Of a stretch of 31,656 bases of DNA, positions 15,261-24,479 are shown piece after piece. The notes under the pieces were generated by a model. It was not told where the DNA came from, searched no databases, and worked only from the letters and a program-made list of their open reading frames with translations. A program made the position numbers and the translations under genes. Numbering within the stretch: position 1 is the first letter of the stretch; each line of letters starts with the position of its first letter. The stretch is from JAYOFM01 sp038117225 (GTDB taxonomy: Bacteria > Pseudomonadota > Alphaproteobacteria > Rhodospirillales > Casp-alpha2), in assembly GCA_038117225.1 (NCBI GenBank), contig JAYOFM010000029.1:1-31656 (forward strand). Direction: 5' to 3'.

Positions 15261-16712
15261 ATGATCAATGTCTTCCCATTCATGGGTTTTCCGGTGGCCG
15301 TATTCGGCCTTGGCCGGTCCGGTCTCGCCACGGCGAAATCTTTACAAGAGAGCGAAGCCGAGGTCTGGGCCTGGGACGATGACGAGGACGCCCGCGACCG
15401 CGCCGCCGATGAGGGGATTCCGCTGGTCGATCTCTACGCTTGCGACCTCAAGGAAACCACGACCCTGGTGCTCAGCCCGGGAATTCCGCTGCATCATCCG
15501 AAACCGCACCCCATTGTCGATCTGGCGCGCGCGGCGGGATGCGAAATCATCAGCGATATGGAAATGCTGGTGCGCGCGCAGCGCGATGCCAACTACATCG
15601 GCATCACCGGCACAAACGGAAAATCGACGACAACGGCGCTGATCGGCCACATCTTCCAGACCTCCGGCCGCGAGGCGGAGATAGGCGGAAATCTGGGCAT
15701 TCCGGCGCTCGCGCTCCACCCGCTGGAACACGAAGGCACCTACGTGCTGGAAATGTCGTCCTATCAGTTGGAACTGACGTTTTCGATCACCTTCGATGTC
15801 GGCGTATTGCTGAACATCAGCGCCGATCATCTGGAGCGTCACGGTGGCATGGACGGTTACATCGCCGCCAAGCGCCTGATCTTCCATCGCCAGACCAAGC
15901 CGCGCACGGCGGTCATCGGCGTCGACGACGATTTTTGCCGTGCGATCTACGAAGAATTAAAGGCCGCCGACGAGCAGACGGTGATCGGTATTTCCGGCCG
16001 TCAACGGGTGCACGGCGGCGTCTATGTCATCGACGGAGTCCTCTATGATGACACCGAGGGCCAGGAAATCGCGGCGCTGTCCCTGTCCGATAATCCCAGT
16101 CTGGCCGGCCAACATAATGGCCAGAATGCCGCCGCCGCTTATGCCGCGGCAAAGGCAACGGGCATTCAGACAGCGGCGATCGCGGCTTGCATCCAAAGTT
16201 TTCCCGGCCTGGTGCACCGCCAGGAGCCGGTGGCCATCGTCGATGGCGTCGGCTACGTCAATGATTCCAAGGCGACCAATGCCGACGCGACGGCGCGCGC
16301 GCTGGTTTGCTATGACAACATATACTGGATCGCCGGCGGCCGTCCGAAAGACGGTGGGTTGGACGCGTGTGTGCCCTATCTGGATCGCGTTCGCCATGCT
16401 TTTTTGATCGGCGAGGCAGCCCTTGGGTTCAGTCAGGCGCTCGACGGGAAAGTACCGTTCACCGTTTCCGGTGATCTTGCGACGGCGTTCGGCCAGGCGT
16501 CCGAGATGGCGCAAACCGAAGGCGGCGAGGGGGCGGTCGTGCTGCTGTCGCCGGCGGCCGCATCGTTCGATCAGTATGCCAATTTCGAGGTCCGCGGCGA
16601 CGCCTTCAAGGATCTGGTCGAAGCCCTGCCGGGTGAACACCTGGATCCCTTCGAAGAGGTCGGTATCTTCCCGGGCGCGACGTCGCGCATGTCGCCGGAC
16701 GGTGCATCATGA
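15261..16712 (+). CDS. murD: UDP-MurNAc-L-alanine:D-glutamate ligase MurD
   Basis: A 483-residue Mur ligase that adds D-glutamate to UDP-MurNAc-L-alanine. The Rossmann-like N-terminal domain begins VAVFGLGRSGLATAKSL (13-29). LSPGIPLHHP (71-80) is the MurD-specific turn. The ATP loop is GTNGKST (117-123), followed by NLGIPAL, EMSSYQLE, NISADHLERHG and VNDSKATNADAT. It is slightly longer than E. coli MurD (438), partly through a segment near 230-265 and a C-terminal tail of about 25 residues; longer versions are common in alphaproteobacteria. ATG 15261 lies 7 bases after the mraY stop. The stop overlaps the ftsW ATG (ATGA). Confidence 0.96.
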   Translation: MINVFPFMGFPVAVFGLGRSGLATAKSLQESEAEVWAWDDDEDARDRAADEGIPLVDLYACDLKETTTLVLSPGIPLHHPKPHPIVDLARAAGCEIISDMEMLVRAQRDANYIGITGTNGKSTTTALIGHIFQTSGREAEIGGNLGIPALALHPLEHEGTYVLEMSSYQLELTFSITFDVGVLLNISADHLERHGGMDGYIAAKRLIFHRQTKPRTAVIGVDDDFCRAIYEELKAADEQTVIGISGRQRVHGGVYVIDGVLYDDTEGQEIAALSLSDNPSLAGQHNGQNAAAAYAAAKATGIQTAAIAACIQSFPGLVHRQEPVAIVDGVGYVNDSKATNADATARALVCYDNIYWIAGGRPKDGGLDACVPYLDRVRHAFLIGEAALGFSQALDGKVPFTVSGDLATAFGQASEMAQTEGGEGAVVLLSPAAASFDQYANFEVRGDAFKDLVEALPGEHLDPFEEVGIFPGATSRMSPDGAS

Positions 16713-17833
16713 CGGCGTTGGCCCGCACCGACACCAGCCTGTTCGGCGCCTGGTGGTGGACCGTCGATCGCTGGATATTGGCGGCGGTCGGTCTGTTGAT
16801 CGCAATCGGCGCATTGATGGCCCTGGCGGCGTCACCGGCGGTGGCGGCGCGCATCGATCTCGATTCCTATCATTTCGTGAAACGCCAGTTCGCATTTCTC
16901 GGACTCGGCGCGATGATCATCGTCGGCGTGTCATTTCTGTCACCGGTCGGCGTGCGCCGGCTGGCGATCCTCGGCGGCCTTGTCGCCTTGGCGATGACCG
17001 TGTTGACGCTCATCGTCGGCGCCGAAATCAAGGGTGCCACGCGGTGGCTGCATATGACCGGCTTCTCGCTGCAGCCGTCTGAGTTCGTCAAGCCGACCTT
17101 CGCCGTCGTCGTCGCCTGGCTGCTGTCGCGGCGTCAGTTCGATGAACAGTTCCCGGGCTTTGCCGTGACGACGGCTCTTTACGTGGTTGTCGTCGGTGTA
17201 CTACTTCTACAGCCGGATGTCGGCATGGCCTTCGTGGTGTCGGCGGTTTGGGGCACGCAGATGTTCGTCGCCGGCCTGTCGGTGGTGCTGGTTGCGGGCA
17301 TCGCCGCCGCGTTCATCGGGGCCGGCGTCGGTGCCTATTTCATCTTCGATCACGTGCGCGGCCGCATCGACCGCTTCTTAGACCCCAGCGGCGAGGAGGG
17401 CTATCAGGTCGGGCGTGCGCTCGACGCCTTCGGCAACGGCGGCATTCTCGGTCGCGGACCGGGAGAGGGACGGATCAAGGAGATTCTGCCCGACGCCCAT
17501 GCGGATTTTATTCTCGCGGTCGCCGGCGAGGAATTTGGACTGATTGCCTGCTTGGCCATCGTCGCGCTGTTCCTGTTCGTGGTGTTGCGCGGCATCAACA
17601 GGGCGGTGCAGATGGACGATCTGTTCGCGTTGTTCGCGGCGACCGGCCTGGTGGTGCAGTTCGGCCTGCAAGCGGTCATCAACATGGCGTCTTCGGTCAA
17701 CCTGATTCCACCCAAGGGCATGACCCTGCCGTTCATATCCTATGGCGGATCGTCGACCCTGGCCCTGGCCATCGGTATTGGCATGCTGTTGGCGCTGACA
17801 CGCCAGCGCCCGGCCGGTGGAGGCTGGCGATGA
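16709..17833 (+). CDS. ftsW: Septal peptidoglycan glycosyltransferase FtsW (SEDS family)
   Basis: A 374-residue polytopic SEDS protein that polymerises lipid II at the septum together with FtsI. Characteristic blocks are HFVKRQFAFLGLGA (55-68), LQPSEFVKPTFAV (121-133), LLLQPDVGM (165-173) and RIDRFLDPSGEEGYQV (219-234). GNGGILGRGPGEG leads to the catalytic-loop aspartate Asp266 in LPDAHADFILAVAGEE. The end is MTLPFISYGGSSTLALA. The short cytoplasmic N-terminus and about ten helices fit FtsW. RodA, the elongation paralogue, is excluded by the position within the dcw cluster. The ATG overlaps murD and the stop overlaps murG, each as ATGA. Confidence 0.96.
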   Translation: MTALARTDTSLFGAWWWTVDRWILAAVGLLIAIGALMALAASPAVAARIDLDSYHFVKRQFAFLGLGAMIIVGVSFLSPVGVRRLAILGGLVALAMTVLTLIVGAEIKGATRWLHMTGFSLQPSEFVKPTFAVVVAWLLSRRQFDEQFPGFAVTTALYVVVVGVLLLQPDVGMAFVVSAVWGTQMFVAGLSVVLVAGIAAAFIGAGVGAYFIFDHVRGRIDRFLDPSGEEGYQVGRALDAFGNGGILGRGPGEGRIKEILPDAHADFILAVAGEEFGLIACLAIVALFLFVVLRGINRAVQMDDLFALFAATGLVVQFGLQAVINMASSVNLIPPKGMTLPFISYGGSSTLALAIGIGMLLALTRQRPAGGGWR

Positions 17834-18978
17834 CGGCCCCGCTGATCATTCTCGCCGCCGGCGGTACGGGCGGGCATGTGTTCCCCGCCGAAGCCTTGGC
17901 CGGCCTCCTGACGGCGCGCGGTTACCGGCTGGCACTGGTCACCGACCGGCGTGGCGAGGGCTACGGCGGCACCCTCGGCAGTCTCGACAACTACCAAATC
18001 CGTGCCGGCGGCATCGCCGGCAAGAGCATTTTCGCGCGCTTCAAAAGCGTGCCGGAACTGGCCCTCGGCACCTTGCAGGCACGATCCCTGCTGCGGCGGC
18101 TAACACCCCGCGTCGTCGTCGGCTTCGGTGGTTATGCCTCGGTACCGACGATGCTGGCGGCGGCATTCGCCGACTGCCGAACCGCCATTCATGAACAGAA
18201 TGCCGTTCTCGGTCGCGCCAACCGGCTGCTCGCCGGCCGGGTCGATCGTATCGCGCTGTCCTTCGAACAGACCCGAGGTCTGCCCGAGGGCGCGGAGGCC
18301 AAGGCCGTCCATACCGGGATGCCGGTGCGGCCAATGGTGGCGGCGCGGCGCGACAACGCCTACCCGGTGCTCGGCGCCGACGATCCGGTCCGTATCTTCG
18401 TGCTTGGCGGTTCACAAGGGGCGAGAGTGCTCAGCGACGTCGTTCCCGCCGCGCTGATGGCGCTACCGGAAGACCTGCGTTGCCGCGTCCATGTGGTTCA
18501 ACAATGCCGGCCGGAAGATCTGGACCGTGTCCGCGCGGCCTATGCCGGCACCGGCATCACGGCGGAACTGGCAGCATTCTTCGACGATGTTCCGGCACGG
18601 CTCGTGGCGGCCCATTTGGTCATCGCGCGCGCCGGCGCGTCGACGGTGGCCGAGGTCACGACCATCGGTCGGCCGGCGGTGCTGGTGCCGTATCCGCACG
18701 CCATTGATAACCACCAGAACCTCAATGCCCACGCCATCGATGCCGTTGGCGGCGGCTGGTTGATGCCGGAAAACGCTTTCACGGCTGAAAGCCTTCGCGG
18801 TCGCTTGGAATCCCTGTTCGGCCTGCCGGCCATTCTTGGCAAGGCGGCGGCGGCGGCGAAAAGCGCCGGGCGCCCGGACGCCGTTGAACGGTTGGCCGAC
18901 GTGGTCGAAGAGTTGGTGAAGCGAAACGGTGACAACGGCGACAACGGTAATCGGGCGGCGGAAAGGCGGGCGGCATGA
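17830..18978 (+). CDS. murG: Lipid II synthase MurG (N-acetylglucosaminyltransferase)
   Basis: A 382-residue GT-B glycosyltransferase acting on the cytoplasmic face of the membrane. It adds GlcNAc to lipid I to make lipid II. The N-terminal glycine loop GGTGGH (11-16), GFGGYASVP, HEQNAVLGRANR, LGGSQGAR and the donor-site RAGASTVAE and YPHAIDNHQNLNA blocks are all present. The C-terminus carries a hydrophilic tail with the small repeat NGDNGDNGN, encoded by a 9-base tandem; it is not part of the family core. Start and stop overlap ftsW and murC by 4 bases each. Confidence 0.96.
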   Translation: MTAPLIILAAGGTGGHVFPAEALAGLLTARGYRLALVTDRRGEGYGGTLGSLDNYQIRAGGIAGKSIFARFKSVPELALGTLQARSLLRRLTPRVVVGFGGYASVPTMLAAAFADCRTAIHEQNAVLGRANRLLAGRVDRIALSFEQTRGLPEGAEAKAVHTGMPVRPMVAARRDNAYPVLGADDPVRIFVLGGSQGARVLSDVVPAALMALPEDLRCRVHVVQQCRPEDLDRVRAAYAGTGITAELAAFFDDVPARLVAAHLVIARAGASTVAEVTTIGRPAVLVPYPHAIDNHQNLNAHAIDAVGGGWLMPENAFTAESLRGRLESLFGLPAILGKAAAAAKSAGRPDAVERLADVVEELVKRNGDNGDNGNRAAERRAA

Positions 18979-20414
18979 GAGCGCTCCCCCTCGACATCGG
19001 CACCATCCATTTCGTCGGCATCGGCGGGATCGGCATGAGCGGCATTGCCGAAGTGCTGCATAACCTTGGCTACGGCGTACAGGGCAGCGATATCGCCGAT
19101 AACGCCAACGTCAAGCGATTGCGCGACATGGGTATCTCGGTCGCCATCGGCCACGTCGCGGAAAACGTCGCCAATGCTCAAGTCGTCGTCGTCTCCACCG
19201 CCGTCAAGGCGGACAACCCGGAAGTTCAGGCGGCCCGCGAAAGGTTGGTGCCAGTGGTGCGTCGGGCCGAAATGCTGGGCGAACTGATGCGCCTCAAATG
19301 GTCGATCGCGGTTGGCGGCACGCACGGCAAGACCACCACCACGTCGATGGTTGCGGCACTGCTCGACGCCGCGTCACTGGACCCGACGGTGATCAATGGC
19401 GGTATCATCAACGCCTGGGGCACCAACGCGCGCCTCGGCGGTGGCGACTGGATGGTCTGCGAGGCCGATGAGTCCGACGGCACGTTCCTGAAGCTTCCGG
19501 CGACCATCGCCGTGGTCACCAACGTCGATCCGGAACATCTCGATCATTACGGATCGTTCGACGAATTACGGTGTGCCTTCGATGCCTTCGTGGAAAATAT
19601 CCCGTTCTACGGGTTCGCCGCCTTGTGCCTGGATCACCCGGAAGTACAGGCGATGATCCCCCGGGTTTCCGATCGCCGCATCGTGACCTACGGCTTCAGC
19701 CCGCAGGCCGACGTTCGTGCCGAAAATATTTCGCGGGAGCCCACGGGTGGGCGATACACCGCCGTCATCGCCAATCGAAAAACGGGCGAAAGCCGCTCGG
19801 TCGAAAATCTATTTCTGCCGATGGTCGGCGACCACAACATTCAGAATTCTCTGGCCGTTGTCGCCATCGCCGCCGAGATGAGCATCGACGATGATACGTT
19901 GCGGCGCGCCCTGGCGACGTTCGACGGCGTCAAACGGCGCTTCACCCGCACAGGCGTGGCGGCGGGGGTGACCATCATCGACGACTATGGACATCATCCG
20001 GTGGAAATCTCCGCCGTATTGCAGGCTGCCCGCACCGCCACCAAGGGCCGCGTCATCGCCGTCGTGCAGCCGCACCGCTACACCCGGCTGCGGGATCTGT
20101 TCGAGGAATTTTGCACCTGCTTCAATGATGCGGATGCCGTGATCGTCGCCGATGTCTACGCCGCCGGTGAGGACCCGCTCGACGGCATGGATCGCGATAC
20201 TCTGGCCGCCGGCCTGCGCCATCATGGCCACCGCGAGGTGGTGGCCTTGGAGAGTCCAGAGGTCTTGGCCGAGACGGTGCGTCAGTTGGCCCGGCCGGGC
20301 GACATGGTGGTCTGTCTGGGAGCCGGCAACATTACCCAATGGGCGAATGCGCTGCCGGCGCAATTAACGGCTCTTTCTCCTGATCTTCGTGAGGTGGCCA
20401 ATGATGGCGGCTGA
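18975..20414 (+). CDS. murC: UDP-MurNAc:L-alanine ligase MurC
   Basis: A 479-residue ligase adding the first amino acid, L-alanine, to UDP-MurNAc. The N-terminal domain shows IHFVGIGGIGMSGIAEVL (11-28). The ATP loop is GTHGKTTT (115-122), the MurC form. CEADESDGTFLKL, VVTNVDPEHLDHYG and DDYGHHPVE follow in the usual order. The C-terminal domain contains AVVQPHRYTRLRDLFEEF. The ATG overlaps the murG stop (ATGA), and the 3' end overlaps the murB start by 11 bases. Confidence 0.97.
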   Translation: MRALPLDIGTIHFVGIGGIGMSGIAEVLHNLGYGVQGSDIADNANVKRLRDMGISVAIGHVAENVANAQVVVVSTAVKADNPEVQAARERLVPVVRRAEMLGELMRLKWSIAVGGTHGKTTTTSMVAALLDAASLDPTVINGGIINAWGTNARLGGGDWMVCEADESDGTFLKLPATIAVVTNVDPEHLDHYGSFDELRCAFDAFVENIPFYGFAALCLDHPEVQAMIPRVSDRRIVTYGFSPQADVRAENISREPTGGRYTAVIANRKTGESRSVENLFLPMVGDHNIQNSLAVVAIAAEMSIDDDTLRRALATFDGVKRRFTRTGVAAGVTIIDDYGHHPVEISAVLQAARTATKGRVIAVVQPHRYTRLRDLFEEFCTCFNDADAVIVADVYAAGEDPLDGMDRDTLAAGLRHHGHREVVALESPEVLAETVRQLARPGDMVVCLGAGNITQWANALPAQLTALSPDLREVANDGG

Positions 20415-21348
20415 ACACGTCACGCCGGGATTGATCGGCCGGCTGCCCAAGGTTCGGGGACGTCTGACGTCCGACGCACCGCTGGCGCCGCTTAGCTGGT
20501 TCCGTGTCGGCGGTCCGGCGGAGGTCTTGTTCGAGCCGGCCGACGTGGATGATCTGCGCGCCATGGTCCGTGGCTTGCCAGCGGATGTACCGATGACGGT
20601 GATCGGCTTGGCGTCAAACCTGCTGATCCGCGACGACGGCGTGCCTGGCGTGACCGTGCGACTCGGCAAGGCGCTGGCGGAAATCGATATCGTGGGCACG
20701 CGGTTGCACGTCGGTGCCGGCGCGGCCGACGTTAGTGTCGCCCGCGCCGCCCGTGATGCCGGCATCGCGGGGCTTGAATTCATGGTCGGCATCCCGGGCG
20801 CCGTCGGCGGCGCCCTGCGCATGAATGCCGGCGCCTATGGCCGCGAGATCGCCGATATCCTGGTCACTGCCCGCGCCATCGATGAACACGGTGCGCTGCA
20901 GGATCTGGATCACGCCATGATGGGTTTCGGTTATCGCCGCTCCATGGTGCCCGAAGGCTGGATCTTCGTCGGCGCGACGTTCGAGGGCACGGCGGACGAG
21001 ATCGACGCCATCGCCGCCCGCATGACCGATATCCAGGCGACGCGCGAGGCATCCCAACCGGTCAAGACCCGCACCGGCGGCAGCACCTTCGCCAACCCGC
21101 CCGGCGAGAAGGCGTGGCAGTTGATCGAACGCGCCGGTTGCCGTGGGCTTAGGCGCGGTGCCGCCGAGGTGTCCGAACATCACTGCAATTTCATCGTCAA
21201 CACCGGTAATGCCACGGCGGCCGATATCGAAGGCCTCGGCAACGAAATCATTCATCGCGTCGCCGAGACGACCGGCGTCACCCTGCACTGGGAAATCCGT
21301 CGGATTGGCATTGCCGGCAAACCAGACTTGCGGGAGGTCTCATCATGA
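20404..21348 (+). CDS. murB: UDP-N-acetylenolpyruvylglucosamine reductase MurB (type II)
   Basis: A 314-residue FAD and NADPH enzyme that reduces enolpyruvyl-UDP-GlcNAc to UDP-MurNAc. The FAD-binding half has SWFRVGGPAEVLFEP (31-45), GLASNLLIRDDG (68-79) and GIPGAVGGALRMNAGAYG (129-146). The substrate half has FGYRRS (175-180) and the catalytic serine Ser227 in TGGSTFANP. A conserved C-terminal Glu is in HWEIRRIG. The absence of the tyrosine-loop extension of E. coli MurB fits the type II group. ATG 20404 is preferred because AGGTGG lies 6 bases before it; ATG 20401 and GTG 20389 are alternatives. The stop overlaps ddlB (ATGA). Confidence 0.95.
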   Translation: MAAEHVTPGLIGRLPKVRGRLTSDAPLAPLSWFRVGGPAEVLFEPADVDDLRAMVRGLPADVPMTVIGLASNLLIRDDGVPGVTVRLGKALAEIDIVGTRLHVGAGAADVSVARAARDAGIAGLEFMVGIPGAVGGALRMNAGAYGREIADILVTARAIDEHGALQDLDHAMMGFGYRRSMVPEGWIFVGATFEGTADEIDAIAARMTDIQATREASQPVKTRTGGSTFANPPGEKAWQLIERAGCRGLRRGAAEVSEHHCNFIVNTGNATAADIEGLGNEIIHRVAETTGVTLHWEIRRIGIAGKPDLREVSS

Positions 21349-22250
21349 CCACCCACGTCGCCGTGTTGATGGGCGGCTGGTCCGCCGAGCGCGAGGTGTC
21401 CCTGGTGTCGGGCGCCGCATGCGCCAAGGCGTTGAAGAAAGCCGGTTTCCGCGTCACTACCATCGACGTGCAGCGCGATATGGGGTCGCTTCTGACGCGG
21501 CTCTATCCACGACCGGACGTGGTTTTCAACGCCCTGCACGGGCGTTTCGGGGAAGACGGTTGCGTTCAGGGGCTGCTCGATATCCTCGATATTCCCTATA
21601 CCCATTCCGGCCTTTTGGCGTCCGCGCTGGCGATGGACAAACCGGTGGCCAAGCGTTTGTTCGTCGATGCTGGAATACCGGTCGCCGAGCATATCATCGC
21701 CACCCAGGAACAGGTGATGGCTGGCGAGCCGATGCCGCGCCCGTTCGTCATCAAGCCCTTGAACGAAGGATCCAGCGTCGGCGTCCACATTGTTCTCGAG
21801 GGTACAAACGCGCCCCTGTTCAGCCAAGCTGGGTGGCCGTTTGGGGATCACGTGATGGTCGAGCGCTTCGTGGCCGGGCAGGAACTGACGGTCGCCGTCA
21901 TGGGCGGTCGGCCGCTCGCGGTCACCGACATCGTCACCGATCGCGGTTTCTACGACTACGACGCCAAATACGTAGACGGCGGATCGCGGCACATCGTGCC
22001 GGCGGATATCGACGCCGACGTTTATGCGGAGGCCATGCGGCTTTCAGCGTTGGCATATGAAACGCTGGGTTGTCGAGGAGTCGCTCGCGCCGACCTGCGT
22101 TATGACGGCAGTCAACTTTACATGTTGGAGGTCAATACCCAACCCGGCATGACGCCCACGTCGCTGGTGCCTGAACAGGCGGCACACGTGGGCATGTCCT
22201 TCGACGATCTAGTGACGTGGATGGTCGACAATGCGGAGTGCGATTCGTGA
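21345..22250 (+). CDS. ddlB: D-alanine--D-alanine ligase
   Basis: A 301-residue ATP-grasp ligase supplying the D-Ala-D-Ala substrate of MurF. VAVLMGGWSAEREVSL (5-20) is the N-terminal signature with the catalytic Glu and Ser. ALHGRFGEDG (positions 65-74), PYTHSGLLASALAMDK, FVIKPLNEGSSVGV and LEVNTQPGMTPTSLVPEQA complete the ATP-grasp and metal-binding blocks. The tyrosine/serine context around residue 150 gives no sign of a D-lactate-type vancomycin-resistance variant. The ATG overlaps the murB stop, and the final base of the stop is shared with the ftsQ ATG. Confidence 0.96.
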   Translation: MTTHVAVLMGGWSAEREVSLVSGAACAKALKKAGFRVTTIDVQRDMGSLLTRLYPRPDVVFNALHGRFGEDGCVQGLLDILDIPYTHSGLLASALAMDKPVAKRLFVDAGIPVAEHIIATQEQVMAGEPMPRPFVIKPLNEGSSVGVHIVLEGTNAPLFSQAGWPFGDHVMVERFVAGQELTVAVMGGRPLAVTDIVTDRGFYDYDAKYVDGGSRHIVPADIDADVYAEAMRLSALAYETLGCRGVARADLRYDGSQLYMLEVNTQPGMTPTSLVPEQAAHVGMSFDDLVTWMVDNAECDS

Positions 22251-23131
22251 TGGTGACGAAAGCGCAGACGAGCAACGAAAGTTATACCGCCAAGGCCAAG
22301 CCTCGGCCCCGGGTCACACCGCTGTGGCGCACGCGATGGGTTGTCGCCACTGTGATGGCCATCCTGGTCGGTGGCGCCGTCGGCGGTGGCTGGTGGAGTG
22401 TCAAGAGCGGCGTCGTGCAGAAGGCCGCGCGAGACGCCAAATGGTTCGCCATCGCCACGACCGCGAGCCTGGGTTTCCGCGTCGAGGAAATCATGGTGTC
22501 CGGACGTCAGCAAACGGCGCGGCCGGACCTTCTGGCCGCCGTCCGACTGTCCCGGGGGGCGCCGATCCTCGCCTTCAACGTCGACGCCGCGCGGACGCGT
22601 ATCGAGGCCCTGCCCTGGGTCAAGGCGGCGACAGTGGAGCGCATGCTGCCGAACACGGTCCTGATCAGCGTCAATGAACGCGAACCATTAGCGCTGTGGC
22701 AGATGGATGGCCGCTTGGCGCTGATCGATACCGAGGGCGAAACCATTCTGGAATCCGGCCTCGAGGACTTTTCCAAGCTGCTGCTGGTGGTCGGCGATGG
22801 CGCCCCCGGACAGGCCGCCGATCTGATTGCCACGTTGAGTACACAGCCGGCATTGATGGCCCATGTGCGTGCCGCCACCTGGGTCGGCGCGCGGCGTTGG
22901 AACATCCATCTGGACGGCGGCATTGATGTGCGGCTGCCGGAAAGCGACCCCGCCGCGGCTTGGCAACGCCTTGCCCGTTATCAGCGGGATCATGATGTCT
23001 TGAAGCGAAATTTGCGGGTGCTCGACTTGCGCCTACCGGACCGGTTGATCGTGCGCGAGGCGCCCGGCGGCGAGGACGATCCCGGCGAGGCGGAAAAGGC
23101 CGAACAGTCGGCCGCCGGCAAGCAGACTTGA
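22250..23131 (+). CDS. ftsQ: Cell division protein FtsQ
   Basis: A 293-residue bitopic divisome protein. A basic cytoplasmic tail of about 28 residues precedes one membrane helix (about 29-48). The periplasmic POTRA domain (about 76-145) has FRVEEIMVSGRQQT, then LPWVKAATVERMLPNTVLIS and VNEREPLALWQ, the most conserved part. The beta domain follows. FtsQ holds FtsL and FtsB in the complex that signals to FtsW-FtsI. The start could be GTG 22247 (GTGA overlap with ddlB) or ATG 22250; ATG is shown. The C-terminal 35 residues are acidic and Gly-rich and look disordered. ftsA begins 22 bases later. Confidence 0.94.
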   Translation: MVTKAQTSNESYTAKAKPRPRVTPLWRTRWVVATVMAILVGGAVGGGWWSVKSGVVQKAARDAKWFAIATTASLGFRVEEIMVSGRQQTARPDLLAAVRLSRGAPILAFNVDAARTRIEALPWVKAATVERMLPNTVLISVNEREPLALWQMDGRLALIDTEGETILESGLEDFSKLLLVVGDGAPGQAADLIATLSTQPALMAHVRAATWVGARRWNIHLDGGIDVRLPESDPAAAWQRLARYQRDHDVLKRNLRVLDLRLPDRLIVREAPGGEDDPGEAEKAEQSAAGKQT

Positions 23132-23153
23132 CGGGCGGAGAACGAGAAAATCC

Positions 23154-24479
23154 ATGAGCCAATCCATGACCACGCTGCAACATGAGACTAAGGACCGGGC
23201 GAAATCGGTGAACCGCCCGAAGAGCGGTCTCGTCGCGGCGCTCGACGTCGGCACCACCAAGGTCTGCTGCCTGATTGCCCGGCCCAGCGTGGAACGCGGT
23301 ACTTATGGCGATACCGGTCCGCGCATCGTCGGCATTGGTCATCACGAGGCGCGTGGCTTGCGACGCGGCACCGTCGTCGATTTGGCCGAAGCCGAAGCGG
23401 CCATCCGAGCCGCGGTGGAAACCGCCGAACAGATGGCTGGCGAGAATATATCCGACGTGGTCGTCAATCTGTCGGGCGGCAAGCCGCGCTCACGCCTGCT
23501 TGCCTATGAGGTGTCCATCGGCGGCCATGAGGTCGGCGATTCAGATCTGCGACGGGTGCTCGAATCCGGCGCCAACATGGCCGAACAGTCTCGTGATGGC
23601 GAGCGTGAAGTGCTTCACCGGATTCCTGTCGGCTATACCGTCGACGGTAATCGCGGCGTGCACGACCCACGCGGCATGTTCGGTCAGCGGTTAGGCGTCA
23701 ATGTTCACCTGATCGACGCACAGGCCGGTCCGCTACGAAATCTGCGCACCGCGGTCGAACGCTGCCACCTTACCGTCGCCGATATCATCGTCACCCCGTA
23801 TGCGTCGGCGCGTGGTGGCCTTGTCGATGACGAGGTGCAGTTGGGGGTTACCACGATCGACATGGGCGGGGGGACGACCTCCGTCGCCGTTTTCTTCGAT
23901 GGCGAGATTGTCCATACGGAAGTCATTCCCGTCGGTGGCATCCACGTTACCAATGACATCGCTCGCGGCCTGTCGACGTCATTGCAGCACGCCGAGCGAA
24001 TGAAGACTCTATATGGCAGTTGCCTGCCGTCGGCATCGGATGATCAGGAAATCATTCAGGTGCCCTTGGTCGGCGAGGACGCCGATGACGGCGTCGTGCC
24101 GGTGCCGCGATCGATGCTTGTCGGCATCATCCAGCCGCGCATCGAGGAGACCTTGGAACTGGTGCGCCAGCGCCTGGAAGCCGCCGGGTTCGACAAGGTC
24201 GCCGGACGGCGCGTGGTGCTGACCGGTGGTGCCTGCCAACTCAATGGCATGGCTGAATTCGCCAACCGGGTCCTCGATAAGCAGGTACGCATCGGCCGGC
24301 CGCGGCCGGTCGATGGCCTTGCCGAAGCCGTCGCCGGTCCCGCGTTCAGTACCGTTACCGGATTGTTGCTACAAGCCTGTGAAGGTCCTGCCCCCCAGGT
24401 ACAAGCGATCTACCGTCCCGCCGAACGATCGGGCGGACGTCTCGAGCGCCTGGGGCAGTGGCTGAGGGAGAACTTCTAA
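23154..24479 (+). CDS. ftsA: Cell division protein FtsA
   Basis: A 441-residue actin-like ATPase that tethers FtsZ filaments to the membrane. The nucleotide-binding site begins GLVAALDVGTTKVCCLIA (25-42). The 1C domain, IDMGGGTTSVAVF and VVLTGGACQLNGM are all recognisable. The last 17 residues, GGRLERLGQWLRENF and neighbours, form the amphipathic membrane-targeting helix, so the protein is complete. A further ATG at 23166 is possible; ATG 23154 follows GGAGAA at a rather long spacing. The 139 bases between this gene and ftsZ are the largest gap inside the dcw genes. Confidence 0.96.
   Translation: MSQSMTTLQHETKDRAKSVNRPKSGLVAALDVGTTKVCCLIARPSVERGTYGDTGPRIVGIGHHEARGLRRGTVVDLAEAEAAIRAAVETAEQMAGENISDVVVNLSGGKPRSRLLAYEVSIGGHEVGDSDLRRVLESGANMAEQSRDGEREVLHRIPVGYTVDGNRGVHDPRGMFGQRLGVNVHLIDAQAGPLRNLRTAVERCHLTVADIIVTPYASARGGLVDDEVQLGVTTIDMGGGTTSVAVFFDGEIVHTEVIPVGGIHVTNDIARGLSTSLQHAERMKTLYGSCLPSASDDQEIIQVPLVGEDADDGVVPVPRSMLVGIIQPRIEETLELVRQRLEAAGFDKVAGRRVVLTGGACQLNGMAEFANRVLDKQVRIGRPRPVDGLAEAVAGPAFSTVTGLLLQACEGPAPQVQAIYRPAERSGGRLERLGQWLRENF

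Noticed and set aside
18928..18954. Small tandem repeat at the murG 3' end (NGDNGDNGN)
   Set aside because: Two 9-base copies in a hydrophilic tail; too short to be a functional repeat array.
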